DNA from: Posidonia oceanica
Taxonomy: Eukaryota > Streptophyta > Magnoliopsida > Alismatales > Posidoniaceae
Direction of reading: 5' to 3'
Assembly (NCBI GenBank): GCA_037176725.1
Contig: JAZBRS010000054.1
Span: 10,372,001-10,436,000, forward strand
Length of the DNA stretch: 64,000 nt
Within the stretch, counting starts at the first letter, position 1. Every line of letters begins with the position of its first letter. The notes beneath the pieces were generated by a model that saw nothing but the letters and a program-made list of their open reading frames with translations, made no database searches and was not told where the DNA came from. Below, piece after piece: positions 11,701 to 23,029 of this stretch. The position numbers and the translations under genes are program-made.

Positions 11701-13182
11701 AGAAAAGGATGATAAATTTTTTTTAGAATAGTTGTGTTTTAAGTTAGGACTTTGATTAGGTTTTTTAATGATTGTTTTTTATTAGTTAATTAGGATTGAA
11801 TAGTTTTAGTTTTGATTAGGGCTTTTAGGGTTTTCTTTTCTTCAAATTGTTTTTGATTTTGTTTAAATGTTTGTTAAGCTTTTTAAATTATTTTTTAATT
11901 ATGTTTTTCTTGTTAAGTATTTGGGATGTCAATTAGGATTTTTTAAAGTTTTTTTTTAAATCAATTAGGGTAAGTTTTAGTTTTTTTGATTTTAGTCTTT
12001 TTTCTTAAGTCTTCTTTGATTTGTTTTTTATTTTGTTTGTTAAGTTCTTTTAATATTTTTTTTAGTTAAGTTTTCTTGTTAAGTTTTTAATTAAGTGCTT
12101 TTAGATTTTTGATTGTTTGTTTTTTCTTTTTAATTAGGTTTTCAAATTGTTTCTTTTTAGGATTGTTAAATTAAGTTTCTTTTTCTTAATTACTTGCCTT
12201 AGCATTTTTTAATTGTTTTCTTTCCTTTTAGGATTTGTTTCTTGATTGTTTTTAGTAGGTTTTCTTCTTTTGCTTGTTTTGATTACATTTTGGTTTTTTC
12301 CTTAATTTTACAGCATTTTCTTTTTGTTTGTTTTGCATTTTTTAAGTTGCATTCTTAGTTTTTAGTTTTAGTTAGATTTAGTTAGGTTTTTGTTTTTTGT
12401 TGTTTGTTTAATGTTTTTAATTATTTTTCTTAGGGTTTTGGTTTATTTTCCTTTCGTTTCAGAGTTTTAGAGGTTTTTCAAGATTTTTTAGGGATTTAGT
12501 AGAAAAGAGGAAAAGAAAAGAAAAAGGAAGAAGGAAAAGGAGAAATGAAGAAGTAAAGAGGAAAAGGAAGAGTTGAAAGAAAATAATTTTTTGAAAGTCA
12601 AAGAGAATGCTAAAAATAAGATAAAAATACAAATAAGATTCAGAAGAGATAGATGCACAAGAGGGCCCATAGTCAGGCAAGAAGAAGGGAGAGAACGGGG
12701 TGAAAAGGAGGATAATCAGGAGAGAGAGAGGAGAGAGAAAAGAATAATCTAGGAGAGAGAAAAGGATAATTTGATGAAATGAAGGGGTTAGAGGTTTAGA
12801 AAAGGGGTGAAATTTGGAGAGTGTGTGGCCTAGGGTCTCTAGTGTTGGACCTAGGGTTTGGGTTTGATTTTGGGAAAGTTTTGGAAGGGTTTTGAAGTGT
12901 AGAAAAAGGATAGTTTTACCTAGGATTTCTAGGATTTTTGGGAGTGGTTTTGGTTTGAAAAATTAAGGATTTTTGGGTAGGTTTGCTAAGTTGGGAATGG
13001 TGAGTTTTCCTATAATTTTTTGGTAGGTTTTGGGCTTAGAAAGAGGTGTAATTCTAGGTTAAGTTTGGGCTTATTTTGGAAAGAATGATGAAAAGGAATA
13101 TGTAGGTTTGGACCTAGATTTGGATTCAAAAGCCACCAGAGGGTTCCAATTGATTCAAGCCTGTCAAAATGGGGTGTCAACA
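11700..13182 (-). other. T-rich then unique terminal part of family B LTR (copy 1)
   Basis: From 11700 to 12480 the plus strand is dominated by TTTTTAATTAGG-type words; 12480-12800 is purine-rich; 12800-13182 is less repetitive and ends in the LTR terminus. The same order is seen at 32760-34242 and 42030-43485. On the sense (minus) strand this is the start (U3) of the LTR. No coding feature was found. Confidence 0.5.
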
Positions 13183-14964
13183 GTTACCAGTGTCTTAGCA
13201 ATTTCTATTATGCTCAGGGTATTCAACTTTGAATTCAGACATGCATTTCAGCCATAAATCTGACTTAAGTTTCTGTAAAACGTAAGACGCGCTAGAATCG
13301 TTGTCTAACGTAAGACGCAGACTTTATAGCGTCTAACGCTTGTATATGGCAATGTTGAACGTTGACTGTGAGCCGTTCAACATTAGACAATGTACAGGTT
13401 GCATTTAACACTTTAAGTTTCTAACAATAATTTTTTCAAAAGATTTTCCACTGATTTGGTGGGAGATTGCTTAGTGAATGTAAACACCAACATTTTCAAA
13501 GGCTTTTACAGACTCTATCACTTAGTTTCCTTCTTTTCTTGTTTTTCTCTTTCATTTTTTCCTCTCTTTTTTTTTTCTTTTCTTTCTTTTTTTTTCACTT
13601 TTTTTCTGTTTTCTTTTTTTCCTTTTCTTCTATTTTTTTTCCTTTTTTTTCTTTTTTATATATATAGGAAGGATTATAAGTACTTACAAAAGAAAAAAGA
13701 AATTACAGAAGCTTTGCGATTTAATATAGGTTCCTAAAAAGAAATAAAAAACTGAATATAAAACTGGAACTGTCCTGTTTATGGTTTTTATTTTTCAATG
13801 TTTTACCCTGCAATTAATCCACCACAGAAAAGCTAAAAATAAACAGTCAATCAGAGAATATGTTAAACGCGGTATCTCCTGTGTCTAACGTTAAACACAG
13901 AGATTTCGGCGTCTAACACCCTGTTTCAGAGAACTTCACAGAAATACTTTCAGACAGCGATTAAAGTTTTGATTTATGTTTTCGCTTTGATATTAGTGTC
14001 TTAAACCTGCGTAACTCTCAGGGTACCTTAAGGCTTGGGTATGACTTCTTTTTTTCTAGGAATTTCTATGGATCCTCACAAAAATGGGTGAATATCTTCT
14101 TCTTTTTTTTGGTACTACCCTCTACCTCAACTCTTGAGGATGTTAGAGAGAGTCTGAATACACTTAGGTCCCTACCCCGTAGAGGTAGAGTCCAGCGTAC
14201 TCAGGATTGATCGGGTCCCTCGCGTATCAATCACAACAAACATAAACAAACCACCAAAGGAGGGAAGAATCAAAATGTAGACTTGGGATTCTAACTTACT
14301 TCCACACGGAGCAAGGGAAAGAAGAGTGCCCCTTGTGAAAGACAACACAAACACCTTTCTTAAGTCCTTTTCAACAGGGGTGCTCAGGATTTAAGTGGTC
14401 ATTTTGTGTAATCCAAGACAAGACACAATCAAATTAGTTCCCTAAATAGGGTCATGCAAGTCATACAGAAAAATTCGACTTTTATTTGGTTTTTTGTAAA
14501 GCACCCAAAAGAAAATGAGGTTCCGGTCCCTACAGCAAAGTCGATCACCTCACACCTCAGTCTTTGGACCAGTTATGAAAAGAAAACAAAGAAAAAGTTT
14601 GAAATAGCAAGGCTTCTATTCAGTGGTCGTTAGACGCAGCTACTGGAGCGTGTAACGTTAAACGCTTCAGATCACGCGTATAACGTACTGATAGAGCTTT
14701 TTTTACAGGGAATCAGTGACTTTTACGAACCACCTCCACTCCCAAGAATCTCAGAGAAAATGGGAGGTGGTTTCAGTTATTTGGATGTGGAAAAAAACGA
14801 GAAGGGTCATGGCGCCTCAAAACACTACGAGGAATTTCACCGCTAGCTTAAAACTTATAAAAAAAAACTAAAAACTAGAAATGAAGATTCTAAGGAAGAA
14901 GAAGAGAAAGAAATTACTCACCTTGCACGGGGCACTTCTAGTTGTTCCACTGTGATCGCTAATC
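13183..14964 (-). other. Family A leader / 5' untranslated region (copy 1), with inverted-repeat clusters
   Basis: Colinear with 44208-45756 in copy 2. It lies between the 5' LTR and gag on the sense strand. Clusters of GTTAGACGC / GCGTCTAAC-type inverted words are at 13270-13410, 13865-13920 and 14635-14690. A pyrimidine tract of T and C occupies about 13510-13665. No tRNA primer-binding site is recognised next to the LTR end: the sequence after the LTR on the minus strand is GATTAGCGATCACAG, which matches no PBS known to me. No coding region is supported. Confidence 0.55.
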
Positions 14965-16252
14965 TGTGGATATGGGGTTTTGAAGGAGAAGAGCTTGTTT
15001 TGTTTATTTGTGCTTTCTCGACGTCTCCTTTTTTGTATCCAACTCAGTTACTCCACAGGTGATGAAATTCGTGTGATCGCCACTCTAGGTTTGCTTTCGC
15101 CGGCTCTCGAGATGCCTTGAGAGATGTGTGATGGTTGCGGGTTCAGCTACCTTGGGACAACATCAGTGTTGCCCAAGGGTGCTTGTGCTTGGTGAGTGTC
15201 TTCTTTCTTCTTCTTTTCCTTGCAAAACAGATTTAAAGATGCGGAATATATATTGTGTAGTAAGTGATCTAAGGTAAATAAAAATGATATAAAATAAACA
15301 ACGAGAAATACTTACCCGAAGAGTTTTATCCCCTCGGTTGCAACTATGAATGAATGCCTAGCTACAACAAGTAAGAAATGAAATATGATATACAAACTAT
15401 TAAAAAGAAAACCCCCTTTTAATATGGATGGTATGTGTAAAATGCAAGACGCCGTTGGCGTGGTTGCAGATGGGAGAAGACTCAAGCTCTTTGGCACTCT
15501 CTCCTTACTCTCTCGATTTCCACAATTCTCTCTCATAAATTCACCTCTAAAATTCCCTCCTCCACTCAAATTCGTGTCCCAAAAAAATCCATCCCCTTAA
15601 AACATCCGTCCCCTAAAAATCTATCTCCCAAAAACATTCGTCCTTTGACCTTGTGGGGGTACCCCTACTTTTATAGAAGCTGGAGAGGAACAAAAAAGGA
15701 ATTGAGTGACCAGATTAGCAAACTTTCCAATTCAGGGGTGTTATACTCTGGAAACCCAGCGCATAACGTTATAAGCTGAAATCCTAGCGTATAACGACCT
15801 CCGAGGTACAGCTGCTAGGATAAAGGAATATTCCCCAATTAAAAGTTGATTAAGTGTTATTAAACTAGTGTTAATTGCCTTGACCGGTCAACAGAGTCTA
15901 AAGAAGGCAAAAACACAGATTTCATATTTGGCCAAATAAAGAAAGTTTGTGGCTGGCACTGGGCTTCCACGTTAGACGCTAGAAAACCAGCGTCCAACGT
16001 TATAAGCTGGGAATACACTAATACAGCGTATAACGCCCTCAGTCAGTCCAACTTCCAAATTTGGTCAAGAAATGAAGGACATTCAAGTTGTTGACACTTA
16101 AAGCTTAATAAGGGATGAAAATAATGTTTTGAATTGGAGAATAAGTGTTTGGCTCAAGTGAGAGGTCCTGGATTGAGTAAAGAGCTTCTAGGGACGACCT
16201 AATGCAACAGACTAAACTACCATGAAGGGAGTGCCAAAATGGAGTATCTACA
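14965..16252 (-). mobile_element. Family A 5' LTR (copy 1), 1288 bp
   Basis: Plus-strand ends are TGTGGATATGGGG and GGAGTATCTACA, so on the minus strand it starts TGTAGATACTCC. It is homologous to 25858-27073 and 45757-46915. A minus-strand TATA box is at 15668-15676. Upstream of it in U3 (15750-15810 and 15971-16035) lie GTTA..ACGC inverted-repeat units. The 5 bases after it are GCAGC (16253-16257); the matching left flank was lost with the 3' end of the element. Confidence 0.8.
15668..15676 (-). promoter_or_regulatory. TATA box in family A LTR
   Basis: Minus-strand CTATAAAAG, followed by a GC-rich initiator-like stretch. The same word sits at the equivalent place in the other three A-type LTRs (26531-26539, 46429-46437 and, in opposite orientation, 57231-57239). 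Confidence 0.7.
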
Positions 16253-16994
16253 GCAGCGAATAGGTGTCACCGTGGTGGGATAGCCCTGCCAAGAGGAAAG
16301 AAAACAGAAGACCTCTGCACAAAAACTTGAAGAACCATGAACAAGGCTTGAGCAAGCACAGATCTAGCCAGCAAATCAAGAATGGCAGGAGAGTAGCACT
16401 CACCATGGTCGGCCGGCCTTGGATCCGGTGGAAGCATCGTGATCACCTACAAGGAGTAGCCAAGAAGAAGCCACGACAGTGCAGAACCAACCCAGGCAGT
16501 GCCTGTAAAAGCATCACGTAGTAGGAAGAAGAAGGAAGCAGGGCAGCCCGTGAGCAAAGCCTGCAACGAATGGGTTCCTGTTAGTAGACTACTGGGTGTA
16601 ATTTCCAGCTGGAAACAATTACCGTACCATAATGGCGATGGAGACAAGCGGTATATCTGGTTGCATATTCCAGACGCAGCATGGCAGCGGTATGTCCAAG
16701 CGGAACCAACCGGCGCGGAATACCAGCACAAAGTGCAGTTTTCAGACAAAAAGCTCAAAACTGTCTATATGGCTCCAAATGGCACCAAACCATCCAAATG
16801 CCTATGAAAAACCTGTGTAAATATCAGAAAACATTCCAGAACCTGTAACAAGCATTCAGTCACACACTAGGGAATTTTCTGGCAAAATTTGCATATATTG
16901 GGCATATTTATCTAAAATTCAAGCATTACAAGTTTCTTAAGTTCTTTTACATTTGGCTTGAATTAAACAAAAAGAATGCTATCTTCTGGTCCCC
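16253..16994. other. Family D internal sequence, no recognised gene
   Basis: Moderately GC-rich and not obviously repetitive. Short open frames exist on both strands (for example 16264-16521 plus and 16499-16807 plus) but none resembles a known domain. It lies 3' of the PMD pseudogene with respect to that gene and could include its 3' untranslated region. Confidence 0.35.
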
Positions 16995-19900
16995 CTACTC
17001 CCCCCACGACCTGTAATCCACGTTAGAGTCGGGATCCTGCCTCTGCACCGTCTCAGCTGTAGTGCGGGCCACCTTCCGGGTCAGTCTCCTGGAAATCCTA
17101 ATAGCACGAGCCCGTGAGGCAGCAGGAGTGGAGGTGCCAACGTCCTCACCACCAAACCTGTCCTCCTCCTCATGCTCCATAGTAATCTCCTCGTTGCTAG
17201 ACAGGTTCATCTCCCTAGCAGGAACTCTACCTTGGGAAGCAAAAAACAAGAGCAAGTTAGAATAGGGAATGGTAGTTATAATTTGACATTATCATAAGCA
17301 AATTAAAAGCAAACCTCCACGCTAGCCCGCCACCTCGCTGCATGCAGAGAAAAGGGTGTTAGAACCATTAAAGAGCAGTAATACAGTTTAAAGACTGAAT
17401 TTAACAAGTTATTACCTCTTTCGCCCTCACATCGTCATAGAAGGCCTTGAAAACCTCCTCAAAACCTTGCAGAAGATCAGCAACTCAGTTAAGCAGTTAT
17501 CAACAGTTGCATATCAGAACAGAATCTACATAAAGGAGAATTATCGTGCCTTGGCCCAATCAGCGCTATACCACATCCCGCGCTGTGCCTCTCACAACTC
17601 CTCGGCAAAGAGATATGGTTTCCTGACTAAGCGGAACCAGTTCTGATACTCATCTGGCTCTGCCCCACGGAAGAAGTACCTGAGCGGACGCTCACAAGCC
17701 GCAGCAGTCGCCGCATGAGCCACCACCGGTGTACAGGCCTTCGACTTCATATCAGTAGGAGGAGGTGGAGGAACGCAGAACTCGTCGGCCATCTGGTGAC
17801 GAACGCGCTCTGGGAGATAGAGCGCCGACTTCTTCAGGCAGTAGAATCTAATATGCCGCTCCCTCAACTCCCGCGCCGAGTGCCAAGGAATCCAATCCAA
17901 TCCCTCAAACTCCTCAAAAGGACGGAGCCGGACCTGAGTCAACAAACAAACAGGCAGAGTCAGGAATCAGTAGTTATGATAGCTTTGCAGAATTGAAATG
18001 AAAGCAGAAAAGGCTTACATCCTCCAAGCGCTGCAGGTCCAATAGATATCTGTACGACTCATAGCCAAAAACACCCGAGGCGAGCCTGTGGTCTGGCTCG
18101 CACCACTACCGTGGAAGAGGAAACATCTCGGGACGCAGTCGATAGAGGTAGTGACCTCGGACGGTGTGCTCTATTGCCCAATACTATCAAGGGAAACAGA
18201 AGAAGTCAGAACAGTTCTCAAATGGCAGTCTAGCATTTAAAACAAACAGAACTTAAGGCTTACCGTGAGGAGGGGATACAAGCCAACATATGAGCGTCGT
18301 CCCTGCTGAACGACACTGTCCAACCCACAGAGCAGCCAGGCATAGCTAGCTCCTCGGCAATCATACATATCCAGGCAATCCAAGTTCGCCAGATAGATCA
18401 ACCAGTCTGCATGCACACAGTATCCCGAGGCATTGCAGAAAACCAGATAAATCAGCTCCAATAGAAAATGCTGCAACACGAAAGATGACTGAACAGAACC
18501 AGGAGCCGGCTCGCGCCACTCCTTAGTCCAACTACGAAGCCAGGAAAGCTGGAAGCTACACTTCGAGCGGTTGTTCTTAAGTGGCACCCTCCCAAGCAAG
18601 CCCGGCACCATCGCAAAGCCCTACGTCGCCTTGCACACAATGGGCTCTCCTCCGAAACGCAGGCCTATCAGCAGTGCCCAGTGCTCTGGCAACACCGTCA
18701 TCTCCCCATGCGGGAAGTGGAACATGTGTGTCTCGTGCCGCCACCACTCGGCAAGGGCCCAGAAGAAAGGATAATGCCCGTGGAAGGCTGGAATCCGCAG
18801 GAAGCTACGGAAAGGAGTGCCATGCAGCAGGAACACACGTAGATGCTCTGGCAAACCCTGAAGTGCTCCAGCATCGGTGCCCAGTGACACCTCATGGTTC
18901 GGGTAGCATCCCCAGCTTGCAGAAAGCATATCAGAGTAAGACACTCATTATTTGAACACTAGAGCAGCTAAATGAAAAGCACGCTTACCAAGAAGTCATC
19001 CCTCTCACAGATGTGATCGGGATCTAACAGGCGACCCCCGTAGTTGCCCCTCTTCTGCAATTGCAACTCAAGTCAGAAACATAGGCAGTTAAGCAATCAA
19101 AGACAGAGCAAACAGAGCTTGTTTCAAAGCTTACCTCCTCGAAAATGATCGGCGGGACCGGACCAGAAGGCTGCTCCGACACGATCATCGTCCTCGAAGT
19201 CGGGTAACTCGAGGTGGAAGCCTGGAAACTAGACGCACCTCGGCTCGAAGCTCGAGAGCCGGAAGCACCTCGACTCACAACCCGAGAGCCGGAAGCACCC
19301 TAACTCGCGGCCCGAGAGGTAGAAGCACCTCGGCTCGCAACCCGAGAGGTGGAAGCGCTCTGGCTCGTAGCCTGAGAGGTGGAGGCACCCTGAGTCAGAG
19401 TCCGAGAGCTGGAGGCTCCTTGGCTCAAGGTCCAAGAACCAGAAGCATGAGCCCGCGACATCTCAGGGGCAGAATCATGGACAGATTGCAAAGCAAGGTC
19501 ATTAGTGCAGAGTAATTCACAGTTAAGTTTCAGAAAATATGAGCACAGAGCAAATAGGCATATTGAAATTACAGAATTAGTAGATACAATGACATCATTA
19601 CAAAAAGGCACGTGAAAATTACAGAATCACCCCAGAAGTGGGTAAATTGCAGAAAATCTGCAAAATTCACAAGAGCATGGCATCAATTGCTAAAATCACA
19701 GAATTTGCATAAATCATGGCATAGTTTGCAAGCACATTGCCAAAATTGCCAGATAACCCTAGAAATGGGTAAATTGTAGAATTTGCCAAGATTGCAGAAT
19801 CCAACCAGAGCATTGCAAAGCATTGCAAAACTACAAGACCATGGCAAACTAACATGGTAAATTACAAAATTGCGAAGAATTACACAGGCATAGCAAATTG

Positions 19901-21200
19901 TTTGAAAATTGCAGAATTTGCAAAATGATGACAAAACTTGCAGAATTTAGCAAAAGATTTACAAAGTCCTAAGTAAATCACAGAAGCCAGGGCAGTAATG
20001 CGAGATTCCATTGCAGACATGCAAAATCAGAGCATCAAAGTTCAAATGTCGAAATGCAAACTTTGAACTTCCAAAATGCAAACATACAGGGGCAGTGCAT
20101 CGCGGTTCAATATCCAAATGCAGGCATTAAACAACAAAATGCAGGTATAGCAGAGCAACAATTCAGGCATTCAGATATCAGAAATGCAAACTTTGAACAG
20201 CCAAAGTACAAGCATGTAGCACACAAGCTCAGAAATACAGTATCAGATTTCAAACAGCAGAACGCAATCAAGTAGGCTCTGAATTTAAACAGAGTTCAGG
20301 CATACAGGATCGACATCAAAATTGAAATGCAAGCATCAAGCGGCCGTGGCAGATTAGAATTTAAAATCAAATTCGGGCATGCAAGATCAGCACATCCAAA
20401 TGCAAAATCAAAATGCAAGCATGTAGGATCCAAGTTCAGAATTCAAAATACAAGATCAGCACATCAAAATTCAAGCATACAATATCCAAAATGCAAAAAT
20501 CAGAATTCAAGCAATAGTTCAAATCAGAATTCAAGCAACAATCCAAATTTCAAAATCCAAGTAACAATCAAATGTAGGAATACAGAATCGGAGGCACGAG
20601 GGCGACGCACTCGCGTCATGCCTGTCACCATCTCCGCAGCCTTCACCGGCCATAGCACCTTGTGCTATGCCGTCGGCAATGCCATCCTCGCCGTCGTCCA
20701 CAACAAGGCATAGAAAGGGGGAGAGAAGGACCGGAGCATGCTATACAGAGAAAGAAAGAGGTGGGAAGAGAATGGCCTACCTCGGCGGAGATCGCAGGAG
20801 AACCGTCGTCACCGACCACGGATTTCCCCCGCGCATCGCTTCTAGTCACTGAGCCTGCCTGAGCGTCACTCCCACGCCGAGCATCGCCGGTCCCAGTTGC
20901 AGAACCGCCCGCACCGCTAGCCACAGAGCTCGTCCGCCGCCATGAGACACTGCCAGCTGCCACAGGATCAGCCGTTGTAGAGCCTGCCCACGCGACCGCA
21001 GCCGTCAAGCCGCTCCGAGCACCGCCAGCCACCGCAGAGCTGGCCGCTTGCAAGCTGCTCCCGACGGAAGAGCCACCTCGTGCACCGCCGCTGCCAGTAG
21101 GGTAGCCTCCCGTGCCGTGCTCTTCAGCGTCGCCACCGCCACTCGCGGAGCTTCCCCTCGCAGCACTGGCGCCCTCTCCTGCAGCACCACCGTCAGACAT
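16995..21200 (-). pseudogene. Plant mobile domain (PMD) protein pseudogene, multi-exon
   Basis: The minus strand reads as a gene of at least eight exons. Exon 1, 21200-20781, is Ala/Gly/Ser-rich. Exon 2, 19461-19135, has a Ser-rich 10-residue repeat of RGASTSRAAS type. Exon 3, 19054-18989, is short. Exon 4, about 18930-18264, holds the PMD core: WWRHETHMFHFPHGEMTV, then WLIYLANLDCLDMYD, then GASYAWLLCGLD. Exon 5 is 18183-18019, exon 6 about 17933-17550, followed by small exons near 17480-17415 and 17340-17310 and a last exon, 17235-16995, ending RSWGE and a stop. Exons 1, 2, 3 and 5 are exact multiples of three with GT...AG-type ends. In-frame stops near 19300, 18621, 18110 and 17592 make it non-functional. 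PMD proteins occur in host genes such as MAIL1 and in transposons. The domain call is from memory of family motifs; the splice model is mine. Confidence 0.7.
19462..20780 (-). other. Large first intron of the PMD pseudogene
   Basis: The donor is GAG|GTAGGCC at 20781/20780 and the acceptor ends CTGAG just before 19461. The intron is filled with AT-rich degenerate phrases such as AATTGCAGAATTTGCAAA and AAATGCAAGCATCAA, similar in style to the AT-rich repeats of family B. No coding sequence is visible. Confidence 0.5.
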
Positions 21201-22489
21201 CTTCGCCACCGGAATCGCTATGGAGGAGGAGACGGACAAGAAGTGGAAGAGACGGGAGAGGGAGGAAGTTTGTGTTAGAAGAATAGAAAAAGAAAAAAAA
21301 ATGAAAGAGAAAAAACAGTTTAAAATCAGTTGCATTTTATTTCATGCAATATAGTTTGCAATGAAATAAATTGAAATCAAGATGGTTGCAAGCAGTTGCC
21401 AGCACTCATGGGACCCACCAACTTTGAAAAATTTTCTCCAGCAAGGTGGAGCAACTTCTTCACGTACACAGTGCCATGCACAAGGTGTAAATTGCAAAAT
21501 ACCCAATGAAACTGCAATTTGGTCCCCAAATTTCTGCAAAATTGCACACAAGTCCTTGACACAGGCAAAATTGCAAATCAGATCCCTAAGGTTGTGAGTA
21601 TAACCGGGAAATTCCAGAATCAGCGAAATCGCTCAAGAAACCCCTGAGGTTGAAAAATTATAGACAGACCCCTAACTTCAGCAAAATGCCAAAACAGCGC
21701 CCAACAGTCAGCAGTAGCTCTAATCATAATCAGTATCAGTGCATCAATTGCAAACGCTCCCAGAATGAGCAGCAAAACAGCAGAGCAAGCAGACTGGCAG
21801 CATATTCCCTCAAAGTACCAGAAACTGCAATTAGACCCCTAACTTTTGCAGAGTAGTCAAAATAGCTCAAATCTCTGGTAGATCTCGATCAGCGCCCCTC
21901 AGGATCTTGAGGATGGCACCCCCGGACCAAGCAGGGCTGTAAAATCAGAAAAACAACCAGCAGAAGTCACTGCACGGGAAAATTGCAGAAAAGTCACTAC
22001 AGTTTCTTAGAATTTCAAAGTCCAATCAGACTGATGCCAGACTTACTTAGAGCAGCTCCAGACAAAAGTCAAGCAACCACGGCATCCGGCAATTGCCCTC
22101 AAAACCAGCAGAATCGCCGTGTGCCCCAGACGGGAAATTTGCACTCAGGCCTCTATCTTCCAGTGAAACTACGGAGCACACCTTACAGCACTCTGCACAG
22201 CCACAGGCATCGCATCAGAGTCTCCTCAGCCTGATATATCTTTTAGAGCGCCACACAATCAGTCAGAAGTACAGAGACCCTCTTGTTTGGGTAAATTGCA
22301 ACAGCACCCCTGTAGTTTGGCATAATTGCACAGATGCTCCTATCAGCGCAGAAGCTGCAACCGTCCAGCGAGGCATCGCAGTTGCAGGTCATCGGCCCAT
22401 CGCTTTCTGCCCAGATCACTCTTGGGCTGACAACCCTAACTGTCACGGGACTGTCTACAGACCTCTGCCATATCGCCAAATACTGGTAT
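21201..22489 (+). other. Family D spacer between PMD pseudogene and hairpin arrays
   Basis: The first 150 bp would be the 5' untranslated region or promoter of the antisense PMD gene. Then comes AT-rich sequence with repeated GCAAAATTGCA and CAAATCAGATCCCTAA-like phrases, then sequence of mixed composition. Open frames such as 22093-23112 run on into the tandem arrays and have no recognisable domain. Confidence 0.4.
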
Positions 22490-22509
22490 TCTCGTTATTT
22501 TTCGCGATC

Positions 22510-22614
22510 GATAAGTCTGAAACTTATCACATTTCAGCCTACTCCTTTGCGGTCGATAAGTCCGGAACTTATCATCACCTTGCTTTTCATCAGTCGATGA
22601 GTCCGAAACTCATC
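22510..22614 (+). repeat. Three tandem 7-bp-stem hairpins in family D
   Basis: Three perfect inverted repeats with 5-nt loops at 22510-22528, 22555-22573 and 22596-22614. The first two have stems GATAAGT/ACTTATC and the third has GATGAGT/ACTCATC, so an A-T pair is replaced by a G-C pair with pairing kept. Spacing is 45 and 41 bp. Confidence 0.75.
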
Positions 22615-22635
22615 ATATCGTGCCATTCTACCCTT

Positions 22636-22990
22636 TTGCGCGACTTCGCTCCGGACATACGGAGTCCCGTCTGCTTGTTTCCTCGTGCCAAACGGACGAG
22701 GACAAGCTCCCCTTTTGCACGACTTCGCTCCGGATGGACGGAGTCCCGCCTGCTTGTTTCCTCGTGTTGGACGGACGAGGACAAGCTCCCCTTTTGCACG
22801 ACTTCGCTCCGAACGGATGGAGTCCCGCTTGCTTGTTTCCTCGTGCCCGAACGAGGACAAGCTCCCCTTTTGTGCGACTTCGCTTCGGACGGACGGAGTA
22901 TCGCCTGCTTGTTTCCTCGTGCCGGACGGACGAGAACAAGTTCTTCCTTTTTTCGCGCGATTTTGCTCCGGACAGACGAAGTCCCGCTTG
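22636..22990 (+). repeat. 79-bp tandem array in family D (five units)
   Basis: The word GACTTCGCTC(C) recurs at 22642, 22721, 22800, 22876 and about 22959, a period of 79, 79, 76 and 83. Each unit contains two inverted pairs: CTCCG...CGGAG around a 6-nt loop and CCTCGT...ACGAGG around a 6- to 9-nt loop. Open frames on both strands across it are unrelated to coding. Confidence 0.8.
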
Positions 22991-23029
22991 TTCTGGTTCC
23001 TTGCCGAGCGTGCAAAGACCACCTTTCTT

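Larger units (their letters stand above)
7262..13182 (-). mobile_element. Family B copy 1: giant solo LTR, about 5.9 kb, Tat/Ogre-like
   Basis: Plus-strand ends are TGTAATAATCCCGG and GGGGTGTCAACA. Flanks are GTTAT (7257-7261) and GTTAC (13183-13187), a one-mismatch 5-bp duplication. Read on the minus strand the element starts TGTTGACACCCC, the start typical of Tat/Ogre LTRs, and ends ...GGATTATTACA. No similar sequence repeats at its two ends and there is no gag or pol, so I read it as a single very long LTR without an internal region. Sub-regions in plus coordinates: 7262-7940 conserved edge, 7950-8245 30-bp array, 8900-9960 AT-rich repeats, 10020-11400 GC-rich, 11400-11700 purine-rich, 11700-13182 T-rich then unique edge. 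It lies inside gag of family A copy 1. Confidence 0.75.
1544..16252 (-). mobile_element. Family A copy 1: gag-only LTR retrotransposon, 3' end lost, split by nested LTRs
   Basis: This is the same family as the complete copy at 25858-46915, minus strand. Its own sequence occupies 1544-3954, 5228-7261 and 13183-16252; the rest is two nested solo LTRs. Order along the sense strand: 5' LTR (16252 to 14965), leader (14964 to 13183), gag remnants (7261 to about 5870), a Met/Pro/Glu repeat ORF (about 5870 to 5228), non-coding 3' region and a tandem array (about 2125 to 1880). The 3' LTR and the last stretch of internal sequence are missing: homology to copy 2 stops at about 1544, where hAT sequence begins. 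No protease, reverse transcriptase or integrase was seen. It resembles the TR-GAG class of non-autonomous LTR elements. Confidence 0.8.

Noticed and set aside
13505..13665. Membrane protein suggested by Phe/Leu/Ser-rich frames
   Set aside because: A pyrimidine tract of T and C only; the copy-2 counterpart has a different length and frame. The same reasoning excludes 2528-2743, 12459-12680, 33545-33727 and 34697-34885.
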